Shown: positions 17,616 through 25,730 of the stretch, piece by piece
Layout of the letters: the number at the start of each line of letters is the position of its first letter
Numbering within the stretch: the stretch's first letter is position 1
Source: Vibrio rhodolitus
GTDB lineage: Bacteria; Pseudomonadota; Gammaproteobacteria; Enterobacterales; Vibrionaceae
Assembly: GCF_003350325.1 (NCBI RefSeq)
Contig: NZ_QLYZ01000010.1
Coordinates: 1-64,000, forward strand
Length of the DNA: 64,000 bases
Direction: 5' to 3'
Position numbers and translations under genes: made by a program
Notes under the pieces: generated by a model
Told to the model about the DNA's origin: nothing
The model's input: the letters and a program-made list of their open reading frames with translations, nothing else
Databases searched by the model: none

Positions 17616-17915
17616 ATTCATGATATCGAGCTTTTTTCGAAAGAGCTAGCTGTTAATTTTGCTCATAGCAACTGTAGCATTGTGCTATGAAGTTAACATA
17701 GTGATATTGCTTTATAGTCTGTCTAAATAGCTTTTATTAAAGTATCTTCCATACTGAATCCTAAGCCCTAGCAGAAATGCCGGGGTTTTTTTTCACATCC
17801 TGTCATTAACCACCTATATGATAATCCGCACATAACTCAATACTTTTTTACTACTTTATCGCCATTACATTCGAACGCGTATATCATCGGTTTAGATTGG
17901 TATACGGCATGGCTT
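17616..17915. other. Gap at the right edge of the island
   Basis: These 300 bases contain a weak hairpin just after the AIPR stop (agctttttt...aaagagct) and the boundary repeat at 17758-17791. No coding capacity was seen. Confidence 0.5.
17758..17791 (+). repeat. Right boundary repeat of the tRNA-Ser island (attR-like)
   Basis: An imperfect copy (30 of 34 identical, no gaps) of the tRNA-Ser terminator region at 9193-9226, including the gcagaaatgc core and a T run. It can still fold as a weaker terminator after the AIPR gene. It marks the probable end of the inserted segment. Confidence 0.5.
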
Positions 17916-19622
17916 ATGGTTTTAACATATTCTTTTTACGACAAAAATGCAGCTGAGTTGGCGAAGCAATATGATGGTCTCGACTTTGAGTCTGTGCATC
18001 AATCATGGAAGCGTTATTGGCCACAATCTCGCGCCAGTGTACTAGATATTGGTGCAGGGTCGGGACGTGATGCCAAGTGGATGAGTGAGCAACGCTGTGA
18101 GGTTATTGCCGTTGAACCAAGTGATGCGCTGCGCCAAATAGGTAAGCACAATACCGGTCCTGATGTCACATGGTTGAATGACTCATTACCGGCGCTTAAA
18201 AAAGTAAATAACCTTGGGATGCGCTTTGACCTCATATTGGTGAGTGCGGTATGGATGCATCTAGCGCCTTCAGTGCGTGCTAGGGCATTTCGTAAACTAT
18301 CAAATCTATTGTCTGCCAACGGCAAGCTCGTGATAAGCCTGCGTCATGGTGAGTTTACCGATGGGCGCCAAAGTTACCCTGTTTCGGTTGAAGAATTGGA
18401 AAAATTGGCCAGCGAGCATGCTCTACACGTGCAATCGGTCTCTGAGAGTGCAGATAAGCTCAATAGGACAAGCGTCTCATGGCAGACCGTCGTCCTCACT
18501 CTACCGGATGATGGTTCAGGCAATCTAAATACTGTTCGTCGGGTTATCGTCAATGACAGTAAATCTGCAACGTACAAACTTGCACTACTGCGAACTTTAC
18601 TGCGTATTGCTGATGCACACCCAGGTGCGGTACTCGATCGTAGTGATGGCAAGGTAGCGATTTCGGCAGGGCTTGTCGCTCTGTATTGGATTCGGCAGTT
18701 TAAGCGTCTGATTGATGTTGATATCGAGGGAGCAGGTATTCAACAAAACTCGAATACGAGCAAGGGACTAGGTTTTGTCAAAGATGATGGATGGAACAAG
18801 CTTAAGCACCTCGCTGCAGATGATTTCTCTATTGGTTCCCTTTTTATGGGAGAAGCAGCAGCAGCGATACAAAAACTATTTACCCAAACACTTAATACCA
18901 TCAAAGTTGGACCGGTAACCTTTATCTACCAAGGTGACAAATCCAATAAGCTATTTGAGATACAGTCAGTTGGTAAACGCAGAGCGCACTATGATTCTAT
19001 CATCTTAGATAGCGAATTTTTTGCTGGGTATGGTCAATTCATTCTTGATGAGAAGCTGTGGGATTGCTTTAGGCTGTATCACTCTTGGATTGAACCTCTG
19101 GTAGTCAATCAGTGGGTTCGTGAGATGCAACGCTTTGAGCTCAATCGCAGCCGAAATATTGCCTTGCAAACCTATCATGAATGCTTGGTTTGGATTGATT
19201 CGACTCGTGATACCCGTGATGTGCGAAAGCGTGTGGAAGAGTTGCGAGTGCAGGGTGTCAATATTCCAAATGTTTGGAGTAATTCCGTACTTAAGGGGAA
19301 ATATGACGTTGATCATTGCTTGCCATTCGCTTACTGGCCAAATAATGACAAGTGGAACCTATTACCTACTTCATCGAGTGAAAATCAAAGTAAAAGTGAC
19401 CGCGTGCCCACGACTAAGCGTTTAGCTGAATCACAGCAGCGAATCATAGATTGGTGGCAGATTGCGTGGGGCTGCGATGAGCATCAACAGCGCTTTTTTA
19501 CGGAAGCTAAGTTTTCTCTGCCTAACTTGTCAGCTCACTGTAATGACTTTGCTGAGGTTTTCGAGGCTATGGGATTACAAATTAAAGGTGTAAAAAGCCG
19601 TCTATTAGTTTCTGAATGGTAG
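17916..19622 (+). CDS. SAM-dependent methyltransferase fused to HNH endonuclease
   Basis: A 568-aa fusion. Residues about 1-190 are a class I methyltransferase domain (SAM loop VLDIGAGSGRDAKW, acidic strand VIAVEPSDA). The middle region (about 195-450) is an unrecognised helical domain rich in Arg and Trp. Residues about 460-500 form an HNH nuclease motif: DVDHCLPF, NNDKWNLLPT, then Asn490 and Lys493. The Asp466-His467, Asn481 and Asn490 positions match the metal-binding and catalytic pattern. Having modification and cleavage modules in one chain suggests a self-contained restriction-modification or DNA/RNA-targeting defence enzyme. The methylated substrate is unknown, since no NPPY or PCQ DNA-methylase motif is present and the methyl target could be a small molecule, RNA or protein. 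It lies just right of the island repeat. Confidence 0.8.
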   Translation: MVLTYSFYDKNAAELAKQYDGLDFESVHQSWKRYWPQSRASVLDIGAGSGRDAKWMSEQRCEVIAVEPSDALRQIGKHNTGPDVTWLNDSLPALKKVNNLGMRFDLILVSAVWMHLAPSVRARAFRKLSNLLSANGKLVISLRHGEFTDGRQSYPVSVEELEKLASEHALHVQSVSESADKLNRTSVSWQTVVLTLPDDGSGNLNTVRRVIVNDSKSATYKLALLRTLLRIADAHPGAVLDRSDGKVAISAGLVALYWIRQFKRLIDVDIEGAGIQQNSNTSKGLGFVKDDGWNKLKHLAADDFSIGSLFMGEAAAAIQKLFTQTLNTIKVGPVTFIYQGDKSNKLFEIQSVGKRRAHYDSIILDSEFFAGYGQFILDEKLWDCFRLYHSWIEPLVVNQWVREMQRFELNRSRNIALQTYHECLVWIDSTRDTRDVRKRVEELRVQGVNIPNVWSNSVLKGKYDVDHCLPFAYWPNNDKWNLLPTSSSENQSKSDRVPTTKRLAESQQRIIDWWQIAWGCDEHQQRFFTEAKFSLPNLSAHCNDFAEVFEAMGLQIKGVKSRLLVSEW

Positions 19623-19629
19623 TGTAAAG

Positions 19630-19785
19630 ATGCAGAGTGCGGCAGCAGTGATGGCTCAAGGTGGAAACGATACTCAACTTTTAGTTTCAATGCCCGCATT
19701 ATCGCCACATGGTTTCACCGCAGTGGCGAGTATTGTTCTGGGGATCTATGTTGGGGTAAAAGTGATCAGCTTGAAGAAAAGCTAG
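19630..19785 (+). CDS. Possible small membrane protein, 51 aa
   Basis: A short ORF starting seven bases after the HNH fusion gene. It begins MQSAAAVMAQGGNDTQLLVS. One hydrophobic helix follows (TAVASIVLGIYVGVKVISL) with a basic end (KKS). The pattern resembles small phage membrane or coat-like proteins, but no family is recognised and the ribosome binding site is weak. It could be cotranscribed with the fusion gene or be a phage remnant. Confidence 0.35.
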   Translation: MQSAAAVMAQGGNDTQLLVSMPALSPHGFTAVASIVLGIYVGVKVISLKKS

Positions 19786-19825
19786 CTCCTAACTCCTCTA
19801 TTTGATTTGTTGAACCAAATAAAAT

Positions 19826-19850
19826 GGAGTTCCCATAAATAGGGAACTCC
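19826..19850. terminator. Hairpin terminator between convergent accessory genes
   Basis: A perfect 9-bp stem ggagttccc (19826-19834) / gggaactcc (19842-19850) with a 7-base loop and AT-rich flanks. It lies just downstream of the minus-strand operon ending at 19857 and can serve both strands. Confidence 0.7.
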
Positions 19851-19856
19851 TTATAT

Positions 19857-20567
19857 CTATTCGATTAGTTCGGGAATTTCATCGACTCCACTTTCGGCTA
19901 TCGTTGAGGCTCCTTTTACTGTGACTCCATCGCAACTGACATAGATTTTTCCGTTGCGTCTTACCTGCGTACACTCTTCGGGAATAACTTCTTTTTCTAC
20001 AGTTTCTGTGACAGTTTCAGTTACTGTTTTGATAATAGGCTCTTCCGTTACCATGCGATATAGATAGTACAAACCAAGAGCGGAGGCAAAAAGTAAGACA
20101 AGCAATAAGACTGCTAAAAATGCGACTCTCAGCCATCGTAATGCTCTATCTACTCTACTGTTCCAAGCTTCATCCTTGCTTGCTTTTTGAGCGCTAGACT
20201 CAAATGAAACTGCTTCAGCTTTTGCTATAGCGGCTCTTTTTCGAGTTTCCTCTATTTTTCTAGCTAGGTTTTCCTTATCTAGCTCCGCATAGTGGCTTCT
20301 TGTCTTCTCTTTTAAAAGTTTTTGCCTTTGCTTTTCAAGTTCGGTCTGTTGCCCGATTTGAGTAATTTGCGTTTCAACTGTCTCTCCAGTTTGAGCGTGA
20401 GACGGAGCGTCATCGTTTTGAGCTGGTCCTATTCCGTTAGCTTGTTCAAAAGGAAAACTAAACGGCTTTGTTGAGTTCGTGGAAGTCTGCGTTGGTTGTT
20501 GATTCGCTTGTTGAATCGCCTTTTGTCTCCGAATCTCTTGTAGTCGAGTTAAGTCGAGGCTGCGCAT
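19857..20567 (-). CDS. Single-pass membrane protein with coiled coil (third gene of envelope operon)
   Basis: A 236-aa protein of unknown family. Residues 1-80 are Gln/Thr-rich and low in structure, about 75-130 form a charged coiled coil (ELEKQRQKLLKEKTRSHYAE), and about 147-170 is one membrane helix. The C-terminal part starts with a Val/Thr/Glu repeat (IIKTVTETVTETVEKEV) and ends in a small two-Cys module (CTQVRRNGKIYVSCDG), presumably periplasmic. The start at 20567 lies 110 bases inside the preceding gene in a different frame and is supported by agagga nine bases upstream. It shares the V/E/K repeat style with the preceding protein, suggesting the two act together. Confidence 0.65.
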   Translation of the reverse strand: MRSLDLTRLQEIRRQKAIQQANQQPTQTSTNSTKPFSFPFEQANGIGPAQNDDAPSHAQTGETVETQITQIGQQTELEKQRQKLLKEKTRSHYAELDKENLARKIEETRKRAAIAKAEAVSFESSAQKASKDEAWNSRVDRALRWLRVAFLAVLLLVLLFASALGLYYLYRMVTEEPIIKTVTETVTETVEKEVIPEECTQVRRNGKIYVSCDGVTVKGASTIAESGVDEIPELIE

Positions 20568-22125
20568 TTAGTAATTCCTCTAGCTCTTGTCCTGTAATGT
20601 CAGCAGGAACAGGAATAATTCTTTCATGAATGATAATTTGTGGGTCGTTGATAAACATTGGTTCCGGTACTTTCTTTATTTTGTCGACATACACGGGAAC
20701 TTCAGTCGGAACTTCAACAATACGCTCCACTTCTATCGCTACTTCTTTTTCAACGATTCTTTCGACTTCAACGATTTTTTCGACTTCTACCTCTTTCTCA
20801 ACAATTTTTTCTATTTCAATGATCTTATCTACCTCAACTTCGACAGGTACTTCCACTTCAACAATTTTCTCAACCTCAATTTCGGTTGGGATCTCGACGA
20901 TTTTCTCTACCTCGATTAGTTTTGTTTTCTTGCGGCGATGCGCCCATACGCGAAGGTACTTCATCATCTTTTTATAAGTAACTTCACGGCGCGATTTTCG
21001 TTTTCTTCTTAGTTTTAGGTTATCGGCTAAATTTTCTAAACTCACTTTCTTCTTACGAAGCATTCGAGCTCTAAGATATCTGGCTAGGCTTTGTAGCAGT
21101 GTGTGCTTGATTTTCTTGCTTTCAATCCTCTTTTCTCGGGCTGCTTTATTAGCTTCTGAGTTAAGAGAGATAAATAGGTTAAGCAAGAAATACACAGGGT
21201 AGATCAAGCCAGAAACAAGCATCATGAACAAATCAAAAGGCTTCTCTACACTTATATTGGCAATGGATAGAATTGATACCACTGCCTTTTCGTAAGCTGC
21301 TTTTTTTAGAGTAAAACCAGATTCTGTGCCCGCGAACTCGTTCATATTTTGAGTATTTGTTAGTTTTATTCTGTCGATTTCCGTCTGGGTTCTATTTAGA
21401 TCATCTTGCAGTTTTGATAGTCGGTTTTGATTCATGTTACGTGTGCTGTCGAGATTTTTGACATCACTTGCGATACGTTCAGCCTGGTTCTCAAATGCAC
21501 GTACCGAGGATGCACAGTCAGGTACGATAGAACAATCGATCGCTTTTAAGCGTCGCGCACTTGCTTTGTCACTTAGTTCTTGAATCTGGTTGTTTTTAAA
21601 TGAAATCTGTTCGTTGATCTGTGCTTGTTCTCTACGCAGTTCTGTTAGTTGGCGCTCATATTTATCAGCGTTTTGACTTAATGTATTTAAGTATTGTTCG
21701 CTGTTTGATGTGAGTTTTTTGGCTTCTTCAACTTTTCGGATCTCAGCCGTCGCAAGAGAGTCTAAATAGCTATTGACGCCCGAATAGCACAAAAACCAAA
21801 ATGAAGGTACGAGTATAAACATCGATACTTTTAGAACTCGGCTTGATACGCTCCATTCTTTAATTACGGCTGATGTCCAAATAAGTACGGCGAATTCGGC
21901 ACAACCAAGTAGGATTCCAAAAGGTGAAATTGGGATAAAGGGTATTAGAGGCTCTGCATGAAAGAGAACTTCATAACCCTTAACGTTAAAGATCACTATC
22001 AGAATACCCATTACAAACAGCATAATGTGCAAGAATATGTGATCGGGTATTTTTCTTTTAAACGTATCTAGAGTCTGGTTTTTAGCGCCGTACTCGCTTG
22101 GGTTCATGATAACGTTTTCGGTCAT
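20458..22125 (-). CDS. Multi-pass membrane protein with coiled coil and V/E/K repeat (second gene of envelope operon)
   Basis: A 555-aa protein I cannot assign. Three membrane helices lie at about 31-47, 68-87 and 98-117. A long coiled coil follows (about 122-275, for example QLTELRREQAQINEQI). A fourth helix sits at about 298-320 (LVSGLIYPVYFLLNLF). Next come a strongly basic stretch (about 325-400, with LRRKRKSRREV and HRRKKTK) and about 80 residues of V/E/K/I repeats. The tail contains DPQIIIHERIIPVPADITGQ. The ATG at 22125 overlaps the stop of the upstream lipoprotein gene by one base, so translation is probably coupled. The layout resembles a membrane scaffold or sensor with a long stalk. 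No enzymatic motif was seen. Confidence 0.7.
   Translation of the reverse strand: MTENVIMNPSEYGAKNQTLDTFKRKIPDHIFLHIMLFVMGILIVIFNVKGYEVLFHAEPLIPFIPISPFGILLGCAEFAVLIWTSAVIKEWSVSSRVLKVSMFILVPSFWFLCYSGVNSYLDSLATAEIRKVEEAKKLTSNSEQYLNTLSQNADKYERQLTELRREQAQINEQISFKNNQIQELSDKASARRLKAIDCSIVPDCASSVRAFENQAERIASDVKNLDSTRNMNQNRLSKLQDDLNRTQTEIDRIKLTNTQNMNEFAGTESGFTLKKAAYEKAVVSILSIANISVEKPFDLFMMLVSGLIYPVYFLLNLFISLNSEANKAAREKRIESKKIKHTLLQSLARYLRARMLRKKKVSLENLADNLKLRRKRKSRREVTYKKMMKYLRVWAHRRKKTKLIEVEKIVEIPTEIEVEKIVEVEVPVEVEVDKIIEIEKIVEKEVEVEKIVEVERIVEKEVAIEVERIVEVPTEVPVYVDKIKKVPEPMFINDPQIIIHERIIPVPADITGQELEELLNAQPRLNSTTRDSETKGDSTSESTTNADFHELNKAV
20690..20920 (-). repeat. Coding repeat region for V/E/K-rich stalk
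   Basis: Within the 555-aa protein, about 75 residues are built from variants of VEKIVEV, VEKEV and VERIVEV. The DNA copies have diverged, so this is an old protein repeat and not a recent slippage tract. The opposite strand shows an artefactual Ser/Thr-rich open frame here. Confidence 0.8.
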
Positions 22126-23168
22126 TAATATTTCTCTACAATCATGTATTTTTGGATATTGCGGTTATTAAGTATGTACATATCATGTCTGCCATACTCA
22201 CGCATAAACTTATTGTATAAAGCCGGTGATCCAGATACGGCTTTCCAGTAGTTTTGGTATTCTTTATATACTTGTTCTATGAACTCAGGCGTATCTGCTT
22301 TGTTTGGTAGATATGGTCTATGAAAACCTACCTCGGCTCCACTTTGTATGCGTTTTTGGGAGCCCGCAGCATAAATAAAGCCACATGTGGAGTAGCAACG
22401 CATGTATTTATCAGCATCAGTGTTCCATTGATTTTTGAGAATGTACTCACCAATTAGAATGCCTTCATTTAATACACCTCCAGGACTGTGAAGCATTAAC
22501 CTGTCGAGATTGATCCCTAGCTTTTGGTAATGATTGACATACTTTAAAAATTTATCGTACGCGCCTTCGATAATAGGGCCTTCGCCATAGAGGTAAGAGC
22601 CTTTAGAATCTTCGCCAATCATAAACGTTAGCTTTTTCGAGTGTTGAAGCGGGTGACCGAATTTTTCTGGGGCATAGAAATCAGGGAACGTTTGTGGCTC
22701 GAATTGCCTTGTTTCCTCAACCGGAGCCGGAACGACTTCTGTCTTTTTATCCGCTTTTATCTCTGGCTCTGTTGGTAATGCTTTCTCAAGAGCCAGATCT
22801 TTCGGTTCTTGCGCAGGGAGAGCCTCTGGTTGAGGCGAAGCATCTTTCTCTCTGAGTTGTTCTTGTTCGACTGAATCTTTTTTGTCTGGTAAAGGTGCTT
22901 TCTGTTGCTCCTGATGATCGTTTTGTTCATCAGGCTTGTTTATTGATGTTTGCTTGTTGGTACTTTGTGTTATTTCATTTTTTTCTTGATGCTCTTTGAC
23001 AGCTAACTTACTTGGCTTAACCGTTGTCTCTGTCTCTGTCTCTGTCTCTGTCTCTGCTGTTTGGGACAAAGGCATTTTAAGGCTATTAGTTGCGATGCCC
23101 GAGAAATTGCTACAACCAAACAATATTGCACTGAAAAAAGTACAAATTGGAATTTTATATAAGCTCAT
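22125..23168 (-). CDS. Predicted lipoprotein with ClpP/crotonase-like C-terminal domain (first gene of envelope operon)
   Basis: About 347 aa from the ATG at 23168. The frame stays open to 23213, but starting at 23168 gives a clean lipoprotein signal (MSLYKIPICTFFSAILFGCS, Cys at the lipobox), which decides the start. A long low-complexity Glu/Thr/Pro/Lys linker (about 20-165) follows, including an ETETETET tract. The C-terminal ~175 residues match the COG3904-type ClpP/crotonase-like periplasmic domain: HSPGGVLNEGILIGEYI, then RCYSTCGFIYAAG with the candidate nucleophile Ser, then GAEVGFHRPY with a candidate catalytic His. It may be a serine protease or a dead binding fold. It is the first gene of an operon with the two membrane proteins. 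Confidence 0.7.
   Translation of the reverse strand: MSLYKIPICTFFSAILFGCSNFSGIATNSLKMPLSQTAETETETETETTVKPSKLAVKEHQEKNEITQSTNKQTSINKPDEQNDHQEQQKAPLPDKKDSVEQEQLREKDASPQPEALPAQEPKDLALEKALPTEPEIKADKKTEVVPAPVEETRQFEPQTFPDFYAPEKFGHPLQHSKKLTFMIGEDSKGSYLYGEGPIIEGAYDKFLKYVNHYQKLGINLDRLMLHSPGGVLNEGILIGEYILKNQWNTDADKYMRCYSTCGFIYAAGSQKRIQSGAEVGFHRPYLPNKADTPEFIEQVYKEYQNYWKAVSGSPALYNKFMREYGRHDMYILNNRNIQKYMIVEKY
23026..23055 (-). repeat. Hexamer microsatellite (GTCTCT)x5 in coding sequence
   Basis: Five perfect copies of gtctct encode the Glu-Thr repeat of the lipoprotein linker on the minus strand. As the unit is six bases, slippage would lengthen or shorten the linker without breaking the frame. Confidence 0.9.
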
Positions 23169-23470
23169 GATAAATATATAATAAATTGAGATTGGCTTTA
23201 TTTTCCCACGCATTTTATAGCATGATTTACTGTAAGTTAAGTGTTTGTTTTAATTGTCGTAAATGTCAATGTTGTCAATACGGGGCGCGCTAACGTTATG
23301 TTCTACGATTTTGCACCATTGTTTGTAAAAAGGAGAGTTATATTACGGGGTAATTCAATTTATATAATTGGGTAAAATCTGATTTGACGTTCAGTACAGC
23401 TTTATCTTATTCAAAAGTTTAAAGGCGAACTCGTTTACAGCAATGAGAGGGTTCGCTTTAACCATGAACA
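23169..23470. other. Promoter region of the envelope operon
   Basis: About 300 AT-rich bases between the lipoprotein start and the AGCS terminator. It should contain the minus-strand operon promoter, but no element stands out by eye. No coding capacity was seen. Confidence 0.4.
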
Positions 23471-23513
23471 AAACCGCCTCTTTCAAAATGAGCTCAGAAA
23501 GAGGCGGTTTTTT
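23471..23513 (-). terminator. Rho-independent terminator of the AGCS symporter gene
   Basis: A 14-bp perfect stem (aaaccgcctctttc at 23471-23484, gaaagaggcggttt at 23497-23510) with a 12-base loop. A/T runs on both sides allow bidirectional use. It is downstream of the minus-strand gene ending at 23576. Confidence 0.85.
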
Positions 23514-23575
23514 AGCTCGTATTGTTATCTAATCGCTCAGCACTTACTTAATTTGTGCTGAAGCAAATAGCATGA

Positions 23576-25048
23576 TTACTTCACTTCTACAGGCGTGCCT
23601 TGCCATGCTTCTTCTAAATCATCCAGTTCAGGGAACTTAGAGCGATCGAAGGTTGGTGTTTTGCCAGCTTTAAGTTGTTCTTCGTAGTCTTTCACTACTT
23701 TGATGGCCAGTTTAGAAAGCAATACCAGTGCGATGATGTTGATTAGCGCCATTGCGCCCATTGATGCATCTGCTAGGTTCCAAACCACAGGTAGAGAAGC
23801 TACCGAGCCAAACATCACCATACCGAGAACACAAGCGCGAAACGCCATCAAACCTTTTTTGCTGTTACCGTTTAGGAACATCACGTTGGTTTCAGCATAG
23901 CTGTAGTTGGCAATGATTGACGAGAAACAGAATAGGATGATAGCCGCTGCCATAAAGTAGGTTGTCCAAGAGCCAAGCTCATTGGTTAGCGCTTGTTGCA
24001 GTAGACCAATGCCCGTTGCCGCATCTGGTTGATCCATCACGCCACTTAGCATGATCATCGCAGCAGAAGCGGTACAGATCACGAGTGTATCGGCAAATAC
24101 GCCCAGCATTTGTACAAAGCCTTGTGAAGCTGGGTGGTTCGGGTTTGGTGTTGCACTTGCCGCTACGTTAGCCGCCGAGCCCATACCCGCTTCGTTTGAG
24201 AACAAACCACGCGCGATACCGCTTTGCATGGCTTGCGAGATAGTAAATGCCACGCCGCCTGCTGCCGCTTCTTGCCAGCCAAATGCGCTCTTAACGATGT
24301 AAGCCAATACTGCAGGAACTTCAGTGATGTTCATCAGTACGATAACAAGCGCGATAGCTAAGTAACCGATCGCCATCACAGGTACGATGCTGGTGGAAGC
24401 TTTCGCCACTTTAGTAATGCCGCCCATAATCACAAAGGCAGAACACACTACGATGATCACGCCAACAATGGTTTCATTAAAACCAAATGAGTGGCTAAGT
24501 GCGCCTGTGATGGTGTTGGCTTGCACGGCATTGAAAACCAAACCAAACGCAATGATCAAAAAGATCGAGAAAAGTGAGCCCATCCAACGTTGTCCAAGCC
24601 CTTTTTCCATGTAGTAAGCGGGGCCGCCACGGTATTGACCGTCAACGTCTTTAACTTTGTAAAGTTGAGCGAGAGTAGATTCGATAAACGCTGTCGACAT
24701 GCCAAATAGGGCAATAAGCCACATCCAGAAGATAGCGCCCGGGCCACCAACCGTTAGTGCAACAGCGACACCTGCCATGTTACCAGTGCCGACGCGGGCA
24801 GCCATAGAGGTGCAGAAAACTTGGTAAGAGCTAAGACCTTGGTCGACTTCGCGACCACTTTTTAAGATTTGAACCGCGTGCTTGAATTGACGCAGTTGAA
24901 TAAAACCAAGACGAACAGTGAAGTATACGCCCACGATTACCAGTAGATATACCAGCACTTGGCCCCAAAGTACGCCATTGATGGCGCCTACTACGTTATT
25001 TAACCCCGTGTTTAACGCAGCTAGCCACGATTCATTCGCAACGATCAT
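23576..25048 (-). CDS. Alanine/glycine:cation symporter (AGCS family)
   Basis: A 490-aa inner-membrane protein with about 11 hydrophobic helices, matching Na+- or H+-coupled alanine/glycine symporters (AlsT/DagA/YaaJ type). Family landmarks include QLRQFKHAVQIL, the GTGNMAGVAVALTVGGPGAIFWMW segment, YRGGPAYYMEKGLG, GLFSNEAGMGSAANVAA and the FCFSSIIANYSYAE helix. The ATG at 25048 follows caggaaattaat, a good ribosome binding site. It is monocistronic with its own terminator. Substrate is alanine or glycine by family; which one is not decided by sequence. Two palindromes upstream (25210-25254) may regulate it. Confidence 0.92.
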   Translation of the reverse strand: MIVANESWLAALNTGLNNVVGAINGVLWGQVLVYLLVIVGVYFTVRLGFIQLRQFKHAVQILKSGREVDQGLSSYQVFCTSMAARVGTGNMAGVAVALTVGGPGAIFWMWLIALFGMSTAFIESTLAQLYKVKDVDGQYRGGPAYYMEKGLGQRWMGSLFSIFLIIAFGLVFNAVQANTITGALSHSFGFNETIVGVIIVVCSAFVIMGGITKVAKASTSIVPVMAIGYLAIALVIVLMNITEVPAVLAYIVKSAFGWQEAAAGGVAFTISQAMQSGIARGLFSNEAGMGSAANVAASATPNPNHPASQGFVQMLGVFADTLVICTASAAMIMLSGVMDQPDAATGIGLLQQALTNELGSWTTYFMAAAIILFCFSSIIANYSYAETNVMFLNGNSKKGLMAFRACVLGMVMFGSVASLPVVWNLADASMGAMALINIIALVLLSKLAIKVVKDYEEQLKAGKTPTFDRSKFPELDDLEEAWQGTPVEVK

Positions 25049-25730
25049 ATTAATTTCCTGTATATGATGATCTATTAAATAGAACTAATGGGAATATTCT
25101 TAGTTGATGAGCAATTTAACTATTCGTTTTGTTATGTTTATAGGTGCTGTTTTAAAGCGGTGAATAGTTAACGCTAAATTGTCGAGCTTTGCTTTTCTCC
25201 TTGGTACTGCATTTGTCAAATGAGCCTAGTCAGTGCATTTGATTTACAAAATGCCAACCAGTTCGTAAATTAATCCGCTGGATTCTAGTTTCATCGAGCG
25301 CGATCAGCAATCTTCTCTGCTTAGTTCATTTTGCTTTTTTATCACTATGTAAGAAATAGGGTGATATCAACGCTTATCTTGAAGGGGATCTTTGCTCGTT
25401 TTCTAATCTATTCAACTTCGTTTGCAAACGTTTGCTAGACGTTTTGTGATTATGGAATTCATGGAATAGGCTGCTTGATAGTCTTAATTTATGAATTTTT
25501 GTCTACGTAGCCACCATCCAAAGTTATCAGTCAATTTCGAATATTGCTGTTCGGTTTCTTAATCAATGAGAATGTGTTTTTGGTTGTCGAGCACCTTTTT
25601 GTAAAGATCGTTTTGGGCTTGGTTTGTTGGTGAAAAATAAACAATCGTTGCCAATATTTTTGTAATGCGAAATGGCGTTTGTTGTGTAAAATGCGCCACC
25701 TTTTATAGAATTCGAATACGATTAAGAGCA
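25049..25730. other. 682-base intergenic region between divergent AGCS symporter and YecR-like genes
   Basis: Contains the AGCS leader and promoter (minus strand), two palindromes at 25210-25254 and the YecR-like promoter. I looked for a glycine riboswitch before the AGCS gene and did not find its conserved pairs. No gene was seen. Confidence 0.4.
25210..25254. promoter_or_regulatory. Paired dyads upstream of the AGCS symporter gene, possible operator
   Basis: Perfect palindrome catttgtcaaatg (25210-25222) and, 12 bases on, an inverted repeat with gcattt (25235-25240) and aaatgc (25249-25254). Both share the half-site CATTT/AAATG, about 160 bases before the AGCS start, which suits a repressor or activator site. 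No regulator is assigned. Confidence 0.35.

Noticed and set aside
20630..20977. Long Ser/Thr/Ile-rich plus-strand open frame
   Set aside because: It is the antisense shadow of the V/E/K codon repeats in the minus-strand membrane protein gene; no ribosome binding site and composition typical of an artefact.
25049..25400. Glycine riboswitch before the AGCS symporter
   Set aside because: Looked for the conserved glycine aptamer helices on the minus strand and did not find them; only palindromes are present.
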